Positions 1 to 5,784 of a stretch of DNA of 5,784 nucleotides are shown piece after piece. The notes below the pieces were generated by a model. The model ran no database searches. It was given only the letters and a program-made list of their open reading frames with translations, and was not told the DNA's origin. The stretch covers positions 1 through 5,784 of the forward strand of contig WFUQ01000088.1 of assembly GCA_015484935.1 (NCBI GenBank), written 5' to 3'. Position 1 is the first letter of the stretch; every line of letters begins with the position of its first letter. The position numbers and the translations under genes are program-made. The DNA is from Gammaproteobacteria bacterium. GTDB lineage: Bacteria; Pseudomonadota; Gammaproteobacteria; SZUA-229.

Positions 1-68
1 GATATGCGTTAGTTGGTTGGTTCATTTGACATCTAACAAACTGGACAGGAGCCCAACCGCCGAATACT

Positions 69-97
69 ATCATTTAATATCAATAACTTACTATAAA
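69..97 (+). promoter_or_regulatory. Weak candidate promoter for the mutS-nadK-recN unit
   Basis: TATAAA at 92-97 lies in the most AT-rich part of the gap and is the best -10-like hexamer before mutS. The bases 17 nt upstream (69-74, ATCATT) are a poor -35. If used, transcription would begin near 104 and give a leader of about 66 nt. This is inferred from composition and one hexamer only; the true promoter may lie elsewhere or outside the window. Confidence 0.25.
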
Positions 98-128
98 TTT
101 CACTCTAACCCCTGTGGTTATTGATTGC

Positions 129-168
129 CTACCTGACACTCAGCCCCAGTCACGGTAGACTATCTACC
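129..168 (+). promoter_or_regulatory. mutS leader with two mutually exclusive hairpins
   Basis: Hairpin B is a perfect 6-bp inverted repeat, GGTAGA (154-159) and TCTACC (163-168), with a 3-nt loop; it ends one base before the mutS ATG. Hairpin A pairs 129-137 with 149-158: nine base pairs, a single bulged C at 153 and an 11-nt loop. Both use the GGTAG at 154-158, so they cannot form together. GGTAG is also the only purine-rich stretch near the start codon. Folding could therefore affect translation initiation, but this is a reading of complementarity, not a demonstrated regulator. Confidence 0.35.
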
Positions 169-169
169 C

Positions 170-2776
170 ATGAGTGATACACTGACTGAATCCGCCACAG
201 AAGCGGATAGCAAACAAGCCGACAAGATTAAACACACGCCTATGATGCAGCAGTTTCTGCGTATCAAGGCTGAGCACCCCGATACCTTGTTGTTCTACCG
301 CATGGGGGATTTTTACGAGCTGTTTTTCGATGATGCACGCAAAGCGGCTCGCCTGCTGGATATCACGCTCACTGCCCGCGGTCAGTCCGGTGGCAAACCC
401 ATTCCGATGTGCGGTGTACCGCATCATTCTGCGGAAAGTTATCTGGCGAAACTCATCCGGCTGGGTGAGTCGATCGCTATCTGTGAACAGATCAGCAATC
501 CGGGTGAGAGCAAAGGCCCGGTCGAGCGACAGGTCTTGCGCATCCTCACTCCCGGCACGGTGACCGAAGAATCCCTGCTCGAAGAAAGACGCGATAATCT
601 GTTGATGAGCGTCCACACCGAGGACGGTCAGTTCGGTATCTCGGTGCTGGACATCAGCTCAGGGCGTTTTCAGGTGATGCAGGTCGCTTCACTGGAACGA
701 CTGCATGCCGACATCGAACGCTTCAGTCCGGCCGAGATATTGTGTTCAGAAGACAGCGACTGTGTCGATACACTGGAGAGCAACAGTAATCAGCGCACGG
801 TGATACATCGGCAACCACCTTGGTGGTATGAGCTGGAGACAGCGACCAGCACCCTGACTGAACAGTTCGGCACACGCGACCTCAGCGGCTTCGGTTGCAG
901 CGATATGACTGCTGCGGTGATGGCAGCCGGTTGCCTGTTGCAGTATGTGAAAAACACCCAGCGTACTGCCCTGCCACATATCAGCAGTTTGCAGACGATC
1001 AAGACCAGTGATGCCATCATCCTCGATGCAGCCAGTCGGCAGAATCTCGAAATCGAGACCAATCTCAGCGGAGGCACAGATAATACACTGGCAGACGTGA
1101 TGGATACGACGGTAACAGCGATGGGCAGTCGTTGTCTGCGGCGCTGGTTACAGAACCCTTTACGCAACAGAGATATCCTGCAGGCACGTCATCAGGCAAT
1201 CGCCGAACAGCTCAACACCGGTTATCAGGATGACATACGCGCCATCCTGAAACACACTGGCGATATCGAACGCATCCTGGCACGGGTGGCACTCAGATCG
1301 GCACGACCGCGTGATCTGGAAACATTGAAACTGACGCTGGCCCGACTACCGGAATTACAACAGACACTACAGCAGTGCCACGCGCCGTTGTTGCAGAAAC
1401 TGGCGAGTGATATAAGCGAACATCCAGAACAGCTCGACCTGCTCGACCGCGCCATCAAGGATAACCCGCCGGTGCTGATACGCGATGGCGGCATGATCGC
1501 CGAAGGCTATAACGCCGAACTGGACGAGTTACGCAACCTCAGCAAGAACGCTGATGACTTCCTGACACAGATGGAACAGCGCGAACGCGAACGCACCGGT
1601 ATCAAAACATTGAAGGTCAGTTACAACCGGGTACATGGTTTCTATATCGAGATAAGTCGATTACAGTCAGACGATATACCGGCAGATTATGTGCGCCGCC
1701 AGACACTCAAGAGCAGTGAACGCTTCATCACCGCCGAACTGAAAGAACACGAAGACAAGGTATTGAGTGCGCGAGAAAAATCACTGGCACTGGAAAAGAC
1801 CTTATACGATGCATTATTAACACAGTTACTCGATTCGATTCTACCGTTACAGAGTTGTGCCAATGCACTGGCCGAGCTGGACACCTTATGTTGTCTCGCA
1901 GAACGTGCCGAAACCCTCAACTACTGCCAGCCGGAACTGAGCGACAAACCCGGCATCAAGATCAAGCAGGGACGGCATGCAGTGGTCGAACAGGTGATGG
2001 ACGATGCGTTCATCGCCAATGACACTTTGCTCACCGACAAGAATCGTATGGCGATCATCACCGGCCCCAACATGGGCGGTAAATCGACATACATGCGGCA
2101 GACAGCTCTGATCACTCTGCTCGCCTGCATCGGCAGTTATGTGCCGGCGGAGAGTGCCTGCATCGGTCCGATCGATCGCATTTTCACCCGCATCGGTGCA
2201 TCGGACGATCTGGCATCAGGACGTTCGACCTTCATGGTAGAGATGACCGAAGCGGCCAATATACTCAACAATGCGACCGAAGATTCGCTGGTATTGATGG
2301 ACGAGATCGGTCGCGGCACCAGCACCTTCGATGGCTTGTCGCTGGCATGGGCGTGTGCGCATCATCTCACCACCAAAAACCGTTCCTACACTTTATTTGC
2401 GACCCACTATTTCGAGATTACGGCATTGCCGGACGAGCTGGCCAGCGCCTGCAATATCCATATCGATGCGGTCGAACATGGTGACCGCATCGTGTTCCTG
2501 CACAGTGTCAAACCCGGACCGGCCAACCAGAGTTATGGTCTGCAAGTAGCGCAACTCGCCGGTGTGCCTACCACGGTGATCAGTCGGGCACGCAAGAAAC
2601 TGGTGGAACTGGAACAACAGAGTGTCGAAGTGCATGCGGACACCGGTCAGGTAGAGATGTTCAGCGACCGCCCTCACCCTGTCATCGAACAGCTACAGGA
2701 ACTGGATGTCGATTCCCTGAGTCCACGTGATGCACTCGAACTGCTGTATCGTCTTAAGAATGAATCGCATCGATGA
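170..2776 (+). CDS. mutS: DNA mismatch repair protein MutS
   Basis: MutS is the cytoplasmic ATPase that binds base mismatches and small loops and recruits MutL to start mismatch repair. The 868-residue product is slightly longer than E. coli MutS (853). The mismatch-contacting Phe-X-Glu is F48-Y49-E50 in a GDFYEL motif of domain I. Connector, lever and clamp domains follow from roughly 140 to 585. The ATPase domain carries Walker [10 protein letters not shown] (632-640, K638), the signature [10 protein letters not shown] (683-692), Walker B LMDE (709-712) and the FATHY histidine H746. QVEMF (827-831) sits where E. coli MutS has its beta-clamp-binding motif. The C-terminal segment [19 protein letters not shown] matches the dimer/tetramer helices. 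The start at 170 is the first possible: an in-frame stop lies at 134-136 with no ATG, GTG or TTG between. The next ATG (242) would remove a 24-residue, poorly conserved tail. No clear Shine-Dalgarno sequence is present. It is the first gene of the probable operon and appears intact. Confidence 0.98.
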   Translation: MSDTLTESATEADSKQADKIKHTPMMQQFLRIKAEHPDTLLFYRMGDFYELFFDDARKAARLLDITLTARGQSGGKPIPMCGVPHHSAESYLAKLIRLGESIAICEQISNPGESKGPVERQVLRILTPGTVTEESLLEERRDNLLMSVHTEDGQFGISVLDISSGRFQVMQVASLERLHADIERFSPAEILCSEDSDCVDTLESNSNQRTVIHRQPPWWYELETATSTLTEQFGTRDLSGFGCSDMTAAVMAAGCLLQYVKNTQRTALPHISSLQTIKTSDAIILDAASRQNLEIETNLSGGTDNTLADVMDTTVTAMGSRCLRRWLQNPLRNRDILQARHQAIAEQLNTGYQDDIRAILKHTGDIERILARVALRSARPRDLETLKLTLARLPELQQTLQQCHAPLLQKLASDISEHPEQLDLLDRAIKDNPPVLIRDGGMIAEGYNAELDELRNLSKNADDFLTQMEQRERERTGIKTLKVSYNRVHGFYIEISRLQSDDIPADYVRRQTLKSSERFITAELKEHEDKVLSAREKSLALEKTLYDALLTQLLDSILPLQSCANALAELDTLCCLAERAETLNYCQPELSDKPGIKIKQGRHAVVEQVMDDAFIANDTLLTDKNRMAIITGPNMGGKSTYMRQTALITLLACIGSYVPAESACIGPIDRIFTRIGASDDLASGRSTFMVEMTEAANILNNATEDSLVLMDEIGRGTSTFDGLSLAWACAHHLTTKNRSYTLFATHYFEITALPDELASACNIHIDAVEHGDRIVFLHSVKPGPANQSYGLQVAQLAGVPTTVISRARKKLVELEQQSVEVHADTGQVEMFSDRPHPVIEQLQELDVDSLSPRDALELLYRLKNESHR

Positions 2777-2793
2777 CCGTCCTCAGTCATCGA
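2770..2793 (+). repeat. Hairpin spanning the mutS stop codon
   Basis: TCGATGAC (2770-2777) and GTCATCGA (2786-2793) form a perfect 8-bp inverted repeat with an 8-nt loop. The left arm contains the mutS TGA (2774-2776). No T-run follows, so it is not a standard intrinsic terminator. It could be an mRNA-stability or translation-coupling structure between mutS and nadK. The repeat itself is directly visible; its role is inferred. Confidence 0.5.
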
Positions 2794-2826
2794 GACAGCG
2801 TCGGCACAGCGTGATAAGTTACTGAC

Positions 2827-3708
2827 ATGAGCTTCAACACCGTCGGCATCATCGTCAACCCGCGAGCACAGGACATCAGTGACAAACTGTCTGCTGTCAT
2901 CGCGTATCTGCATACCAAGACCTGCACTATCCTGCTGGATGAGAGTACGCAGGGTTATCCGGATAACGATCTCGAAACACTTGACCGTGATGACCTGGGC
3001 GAACAGTGCGATCTGGTTATCACCCTCGGTGGCGACGGCACTATACTGAATGCCGCACGCTCGCTGGCGAACAAAGACGTGCCCTTACTCGGCATCAACC
3101 TGGGGCGGCTCGGCTTTCTGGCTGATGTACTACCCAGTGAATTCGAACAGGTACTCGATGATGTGTTCGCCGGGAATTATCAGCAGGAACAACGCTTCCT
3201 GTTCTCTGCCGAAGTGCGGCGTGATGACGCGGTCATCTTCTCTGCAGAAGCACTCAACGATGTGGTGGTGCATGTTCGCAATGTCGCCCGCATGATCGAA
3301 TTCGAAACCCGTATCGATGGTGTATTCGTCAACCACCAGCGTGCGGACGGTCTGATCGTGGCAACGCCTACCGGCTCGACCGCTTATGCACTCTCCAGTG
3401 GCGGCCCGATACTGCATACCGATCTCGAAGCCATCTCGCTGGTACCGATCTGTCCGCATACATTGAGTAGTCGCCCGCTGGTCGTCAGTGCCAATTCGGT
3501 GGTCGAGATACTGGTATGCAAGGTACAACGTGCCATCGCACAGATCACCTGTGACGGTCAACAATCGCTGGACCTGTGTGAAGGTGACACGATCCACATC
3601 CGCAAGAAATCGCATGTCGTCACTCTGTTACATCCCAGCAACCACGATTACTACCAGATACTGCGTGCCAAACTGCGCTGGAGCGAACATCTGGAAGCAG
3701 AGAAATAA
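2827..3708 (+). CDS. nadK: NAD kinase (ATP-dependent, NadK/PpnK family)
   Basis: NAD kinase phosphorylates NAD+ at the 2' position of its adenosine ribose, the only known de novo route to NADP, in the cytoplasm. The 293-residue length matches E. coli NadK (292). The phosphate-binding GGDGT is at 68-72, with D70 as the expected catalytic aspartate. ND at 144-145 fills the NE/D motif, and TPTGSTAYALSSGGP (180-194) is the long conserved glycine-rich motif. CDGQ (242-245) and the C-terminal WSEHLE (285-290) also align with the family. The start is the first possible one, since an in-frame TAA lies at 2815-2817. The upstream bases give only weak ribosome-binding complementarity. The gene lies 50 nt after mutS and 9 nt before recN. 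The pairing with recN is common in gammaproteobacteria. No domain is missing. Confidence 0.97.
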   Translation: MSFNTVGIIVNPRAQDISDKLSAVIAYLHTKTCTILLDESTQGYPDNDLETLDRDDLGEQCDLVITLGGDGTILNAARSLANKDVPLLGINLGRLGFLADVLPSEFEQVLDDVFAGNYQQEQRFLFSAEVRRDDAVIFSAEALNDVVVHVRNVARMIEFETRIDGVFVNHQRADGLIVATPTGSTAYALSSGGPILHTDLEAISLVPICPHTLSSRPLVVSANSVVEILVCKVQRAIAQITCDGQQSLDLCEGDTIHIRKKSHVVTLLHPSNHDYYQILRAKLRWSEHLEAEK

Positions 3709-3717
3709 ATATCGATC

Positions 3718-5394
3718 ATGCTGCAACATCTGACCATACGACACTACGCCATCATCGACCAGCTGGAGTTGAATTTTTCCAGCGGTCTGACTGCGCTCAC
3801 CGGTGAAACCGGGGCAGGCAAATCCATCCTGCTGGGCGCATTGGGACTGGTGCTCGGTGACCGCGCAGATTCTGACAGTGTGAAACAGGGGCATGACCAC
3901 GCCGAGATCAATGCTGAATTCGATATCAGTAAACTGGATCATGTATCGACCTGGCTGGTACAGCAGGAACTCAATATCGACGATGAATGCATCTTGCGCA
4001 GACGCGTCTCTGCAGACGGACGTTCACGCGCTTTCATCAACGGCACGCCTGTCAACCTCCAGTTGATACGCGAACTGGCCGAGATGCTGATCGACATACA
4101 CGGTCAACACGAACATCAGTCGATCATGAAACCGTTCACCCAAAGGCAACTACTGGACGACTATGCTGGTCATAGACCTCTGCTGGAATCGGTGTCCGAC
4201 CTCTATGTCAAAACCAAACTGGTCGAGGAGCAGCTCAACCATCTGACTCGATCATCACAGGATCGCAGCAGTCGCATCGACCTGTTACGATTTCAGACAC
4301 AGGAGCTGGACACGCTCGACCTGCAACAGGACGAATACGCACAGTTAGAAACGCAACATGCAAAGCTGGCGAATGCCGAGAAGATCATCACCGCGACCCA
4401 GCAGGCCCTGGATGGTTTGACCGATAACGATGAATTCAATATCCAGAGCGAACTGGCACGGCTTCACATGACCCTGTCGGATGCTGCCGAGGCCGACGAG
4501 GCACTCAGTGCTATCTGTGATGTTCTGCAGGAGGCGCTGGTCAATATCGAAGAAGGCAGCAACGAGCTTCGCCACTATAGCGATAATATCGATATCGATC
4601 AGTCACAACTGGAAGAAGTCGAACAACGCATGCAGAGTATCCTCGATATCGCCAGAAAGCATCATGTCGAACCGGCAGCACTGACCGAACTGCATCAACA
4701 GTTGCATGACGAACTCAACGACATCGACCATGCCGATGAACGTCTGGAGCAATTACAGACAGAACATGCCGAACTGCTGAAACGATATAAGACAGCCGCA
4801 GCAAAACTCAGCAAGAGCCGCCGCAAGTTTGCGGCCGACTTGAGCAAACAGATATCATCCGCGATGCAGACCCTCGGCATGAAAGGAGGCAAGTTCGAGA
4901 TCGATGTCTCGGCCAACGAAGATGACGCAGTCACCGCTTACGGCACGGACACTATCCTGTTCAACGTCACAGCCAATGCCGGACAAGGCGTGAAAGCACT
5001 ATCACGCGTCGCCTCAGGTGGTGAACTGGCACGTATCAGTCTTGCGATTCAGATGATCACTGCGGAACAGTCAAGAATCCCTACCCTAATATTCGATGAA
5101 GTGGACAGTGGTGTCGGTGGAGGTATCGCCGAGATCGTCGGTCAACATCTGCGTGAACTGGGCAACACCAATCAGGTGATGTGTATCACGCATCTACCAC
5201 AGGTCGCAGCACAGTCACATCAACACCTGTGTGTACAGAAACAGAGCGATGGCAAGCAGACCACGACCCAGGTTGTGATGCTGGATGAGACCCGACGGAT
5301 AGAAGAGATCGCACGCATGTTGAGCGGCGTAGAGATAACACGGCAATCACTGGATAATGCCGAAGATATGATTAAACGAGCGCAAACGACCTGA
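3718..5394 (+). CDS. recN: DNA repair protein RecN (SMC-like ATPase)
   Basis: RecN is a cytoplasmic SMC-like protein that acts with RecA in recombinational repair of double-strand breaks. The 558-residue product is close to E. coli RecN (553). The N-terminal half-ATPase begins MLQHLTIRHYAIID and carries Walker A GETGAGKS (29-36). GRSRAFINGTPV (101-112) and IDIHGQHEHQ (125-134) are typical RecN blocks. A Glu/Gln/Leu-rich region of roughly 155-380 fits the short coiled-coil arms, broken near 281-315 by the conserved NELRHY and IARKHHV segments. The C-terminal half-ATPase has signature VASGGE (431-436), Walker B TLIFDEVDSG (456-465, D460 and E461) and THLPQVA (491-497). It starts 9 nt after nadK, in the same frame, without a convincing Shine-Dalgarno sequence, so translational coupling is plausible. 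No LexA-box pattern was seen just upstream. Both ATPase halves are intact. Confidence 0.97.
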   Translation: MLQHLTIRHYAIIDQLELNFSSGLTALTGETGAGKSILLGALGLVLGDRADSDSVKQGHDHAEINAEFDISKLDHVSTWLVQQELNIDDECILRRRVSADGRSRAFINGTPVNLQLIRELAEMLIDIHGQHEHQSIMKPFTQRQLLDDYAGHRPLLESVSDLYVKTKLVEEQLNHLTRSSQDRSSRIDLLRFQTQELDTLDLQQDEYAQLETQHAKLANAEKIITATQQALDGLTDNDEFNIQSELARLHMTLSDAAEADEALSAICDVLQEALVNIEEGSNELRHYSDNIDIDQSQLEEVEQRMQSILDIARKHHVEPAALTELHQQLHDELNDIDHADERLEQLQTEHAELLKRYKTAAAKLSKSRRKFAADLSKQISSAMQTLGMKGGKFEIDVSANEDDAVTAYGTDTILFNVTANAGQGVKALSRVASGGELARISLAIQMITAEQSRIPTLIFDEVDSGVGGGIAEIVGQHLRELGNTNQVMCITHLPQVAAQSHQHLCVQKQSDGKQTTTQVVMLDETRRIEEIARMLSGVEITRQSLDNAEDMIKRAQTT

Positions 5395-5416
5395 CTCACA
5401 GTCTACTGCTGCGAGC

Positions 5417-5478
5417 TGGAGTTGAAAAACGTGTTGCTGTTCTGATCCGTTACAAGCTGGATCAGAAAAGTAACTCCA
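5417..5478. repeat. Nested inverted repeat between convergent genes
   Basis: Outside the central stem, TGGAGTT (5417-5423) and AACTCCA (5472-5478) form a second perfect inverted repeat, giving a nested palindrome over about 62 bp in an 84-nt gap. The right outer arm overlaps the bases that extend the central stem, so the two pairings compete. GTTAC (5449-5453) can also pair with GTAAC (5470-5474). The arrangement suits a bidirectional transcription stop between convergent genes, which is inferred. Confidence 0.5.
5425..5474 (-). terminator. Probable intrinsic terminator of the cold-shock gene
   Basis: TTCTGATCC (5440-5448) and GGATCAGAA (5459-5467) form a perfect 9-bp stem with a 10-nt loop. 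After one mismatch (5439/5468) pairing continues for six more positions, including one G-T wobble (5433-5438 with 5469-5474). Read on the - strand, the stem starts a few bases after the cold-shock stop codon and is followed three bases later by TTTTT (5429 down to 5425). This fits a rho-independent terminator for the - strand gene. On the + strand no T-run follows, so any role in ending recN transcription is less certain. Confidence 0.6.
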
Positions 5479-5691
5479 CTACGAAACTGGATCTACGTCC
5501 TCAGCCTGAAAACCTTTATCGGTTTTCGATACGCTGAATTCTACCTGTTGCCCATCATTCAGAGAACGGTATCCATCACCGCGTATCTGATTGAAATGGA
5601 CGAACACATCTTCGCCGTCTTTTCTTTCAATAAAACCAAATCCTTTTGAATTGTTAAACCATTTAACTGTTCCGGTTTCACGATCAGCCAT
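5479..5691 (-). CDS. Cold-shock-domain protein (CspA/CapB family)
   Basis: This is a 70-residue single cold-shock domain, a small cytoplasmic beta-barrel that binds single-stranded RNA or DNA and acts as an RNA chaperone or antiterminator. It begins [23 protein letters not shown]1 is KGFGFI (16-21) and RNP2 is VFVHF (29-33), with aromatic binding residues W11, F12, F18, F20, F30, H32 and F33. The C-terminal part includes [15 protein letters not shown], standard for the family, and the length equals that of E. coli CspA (70). The ATG at 5691 is preferred because GGAG lies 9 nt upstream; the alternative GTG at 5706 would add five residues, overlaps that GGAG and has no ribosome-binding site of its own. 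The stop is TAG. The gene converges on recN and has its own promoter, so it is probably unrelated to the repair operon. Which Csp paralogue it is, and whether it is cold-induced, cannot be decided here. Confidence 0.95.
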   Translation of the reverse strand: MADRETGTVKWFNNSKGFGFIERKDGEDVFVHFNQIRGDGYRSLNDGQQVEFSVSKTDKGFQAEDVDPVS

Positions 5692-5700
5692 TACAGCTTG

Positions 5701-5704
5701 CTCC
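5701..5704 (-). promoter_or_regulatory. Ribosome-binding site of the cold-shock gene
   Basis: On the - strand this reads GGAG, with nine bases to the ATG at 5691. It is the only strong Shine-Dalgarno match before a start codon in the window, and it decides the ATG over the upstream GTG. Confidence 0.8.
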
Positions 5705-5720
5705 ACTATTTATTAACATT

Positions 5721-5784
5721 TGAGTGCTCATTGTATACTAGAGCTTTAGAAAAAAACAATAAGTGCTTGATATTTAACTAAATA
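5721..5784. repeat. Symmetric elements around the cold-shock promoter
   Basis: Three small symmetric sequences flank the promoter. TGAG-TG-CTCA (5721-5730) covers the predicted start point. AAG-TG-CTT (5761-5768) lies just upstream of the -35 and shares AGTGCT with the first. TATTTA-AC-TAAATA (5771-5784) is a 14-bp AT-rich palindrome reaching the window edge. They could be operator half-sites, or chance symmetry in AT-rich DNA. Confidence 0.25.
5732..5759 (-). promoter_or_regulatory. Candidate sigma-70 promoter of the cold-shock gene
   Basis: On the - strand TATACA (5737-5732) is a good -10 and TTGTTT (5759-5754) a partial -35, with a 16-nt spacer. Transcription would begin near 5725, giving a leader of about 34 nt. 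A/T-rich sequence continues upstream to the window edge and could help polymerase binding. The -35 matches consensus at only three positions, so the assignment rests mainly on the -10 and spacing. Confidence 0.5.

Larger units (their letters stand above)
1..169. other. AT-rich intergenic region upstream of mutS
   Basis: No gene can be supported here. Positions 61-110 have only 12 G/C of 50, much lower than the genes that follow. The + frame starting at position 2 stays open for 40 codons to a stop at 122-124, but the peptide has no recognisable motif. On the - strand a frame from an ATG at 73 runs open off the left edge, without a Shine-Dalgarno sequence. Either could be the edge of a neighbouring gene, but there is no positive evidence. 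A small GTTG tandem run lies at 12-22. The right part holds the probable mutS promoter and leader structures, listed separately. Confidence 0.6.

Noticed and set aside
26..31. Perfect TTGACA, a consensus -35 box upstream of mutS
   Set aside because: The positions 16-18 nt downstream are GC-rich (around GGAGCCC) with no -10-like hexamer, so no promoter can be built on it.
2..73. - strand ORF starting with ATG at 73 and running off the left edge (MIVFGGWAPVQ...)
   Set aside because: It has no Shine-Dalgarno sequence, an in-frame stop directly upstream and no recognisable protein similarity. A divergent gene beyond the edge remains possible but cannot be supported.
106..120. TAACC/GGTTA 5-bp inverted repeat upstream of mutS
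   Set aside because: The stem is short and no T-run follows on either strand; it is not distinguishable from chance.
2..124. Open + strand frame entering from the left edge, 40 codons
   Set aside because: The peptide has no recognisable motif and lies in AT-rich intergenic-type sequence; this length of open frame is expected by chance.
164..616. 150-codon antisense ORF over the 5' end of mutS
   Set aside because: It lies fully opposite a strongly conserved MutS coding region and shows no protein motif; it is a codon-bias shadow.
3130..3615. 161-codon antisense ORF inside nadK
   Set aside because: It is opposite conserved NAD kinase motifs, has no recognisable domain and lacks a ribosome-binding site.
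5508..5527. GAAAACC/GGTTTTC 7-bp hairpin as a terminator for recN
   Set aside because: It lies within the cold-shock coding sequence, where it encodes the KTDKGF segment, its T's are inside the stem and no T-run follows.
5692..5706. GTG start at 5706 adding five residues to the cold-shock protein
   Set aside because: It overlaps the GGAG that serves the ATG at 5691, has no ribosome-binding site itself, and the five extra residues are not part of the family fold.
1..5784. Defence system, prophage, insertion sequence, CRISPR or RNA gene
   Set aside because: The four conserved housekeeping genes account for nearly all of the sequence; no direct-repeat arrays, transposase motifs or tRNA-like folds were seen in the gaps.

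Overview
The window looks like ordinary chromosome from a gammaproteobacterium of moderate GC. The MutS, NAD kinase and RecN proteins follow their Escherichia coli relatives almost end to end in length and motif order. The small cold-shock-domain protein resembles the CspA/CapB type found in that class. A genus cannot be named from this sequence.

Layout: an AT-rich intergenic stretch (1-169) leads into three genes on the + strand: mutS (170-2776), nadK (2827-3708) and recN (3718-5394). The gaps are 50 nt and 9 nt and no promoter is visible between the genes, so a single transcription unit is likely. An 84-nt convergent gap follows, holding a nested inverted repeat that can act as a terminator, at least for the - strand. 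The last gene is a cold-shock-domain gene on the - strand (5479-5691). Its promoter region runs to the window edge and is very AT-rich: 22 G/C in the last 84 bases.

Function: MutS recognises mismatches at the start of methyl-directed repair. RecN is an SMC-like ATPase of double-strand-break repair. NAD kinase makes NADP and is a common neighbour of recN in gammaproteobacteria. The block is therefore two DNA-repair genes flanking a cofactor-supply gene. All three start codons lack a clear Shine-Dalgarno sequence, whereas the cold-shock gene has a clean GGAG.

No mobile element, CRISPR array, tRNA, rRNA or unknown multi-gene system was found. The points worth a second look are the mutS-nadK-recN order, two mutually exclusive hairpins in the mutS leader, a hairpin spanning the mutS stop codon, the nested palindrome between recN and the cold-shock gene, and symmetric elements around the cold-shock promoter.
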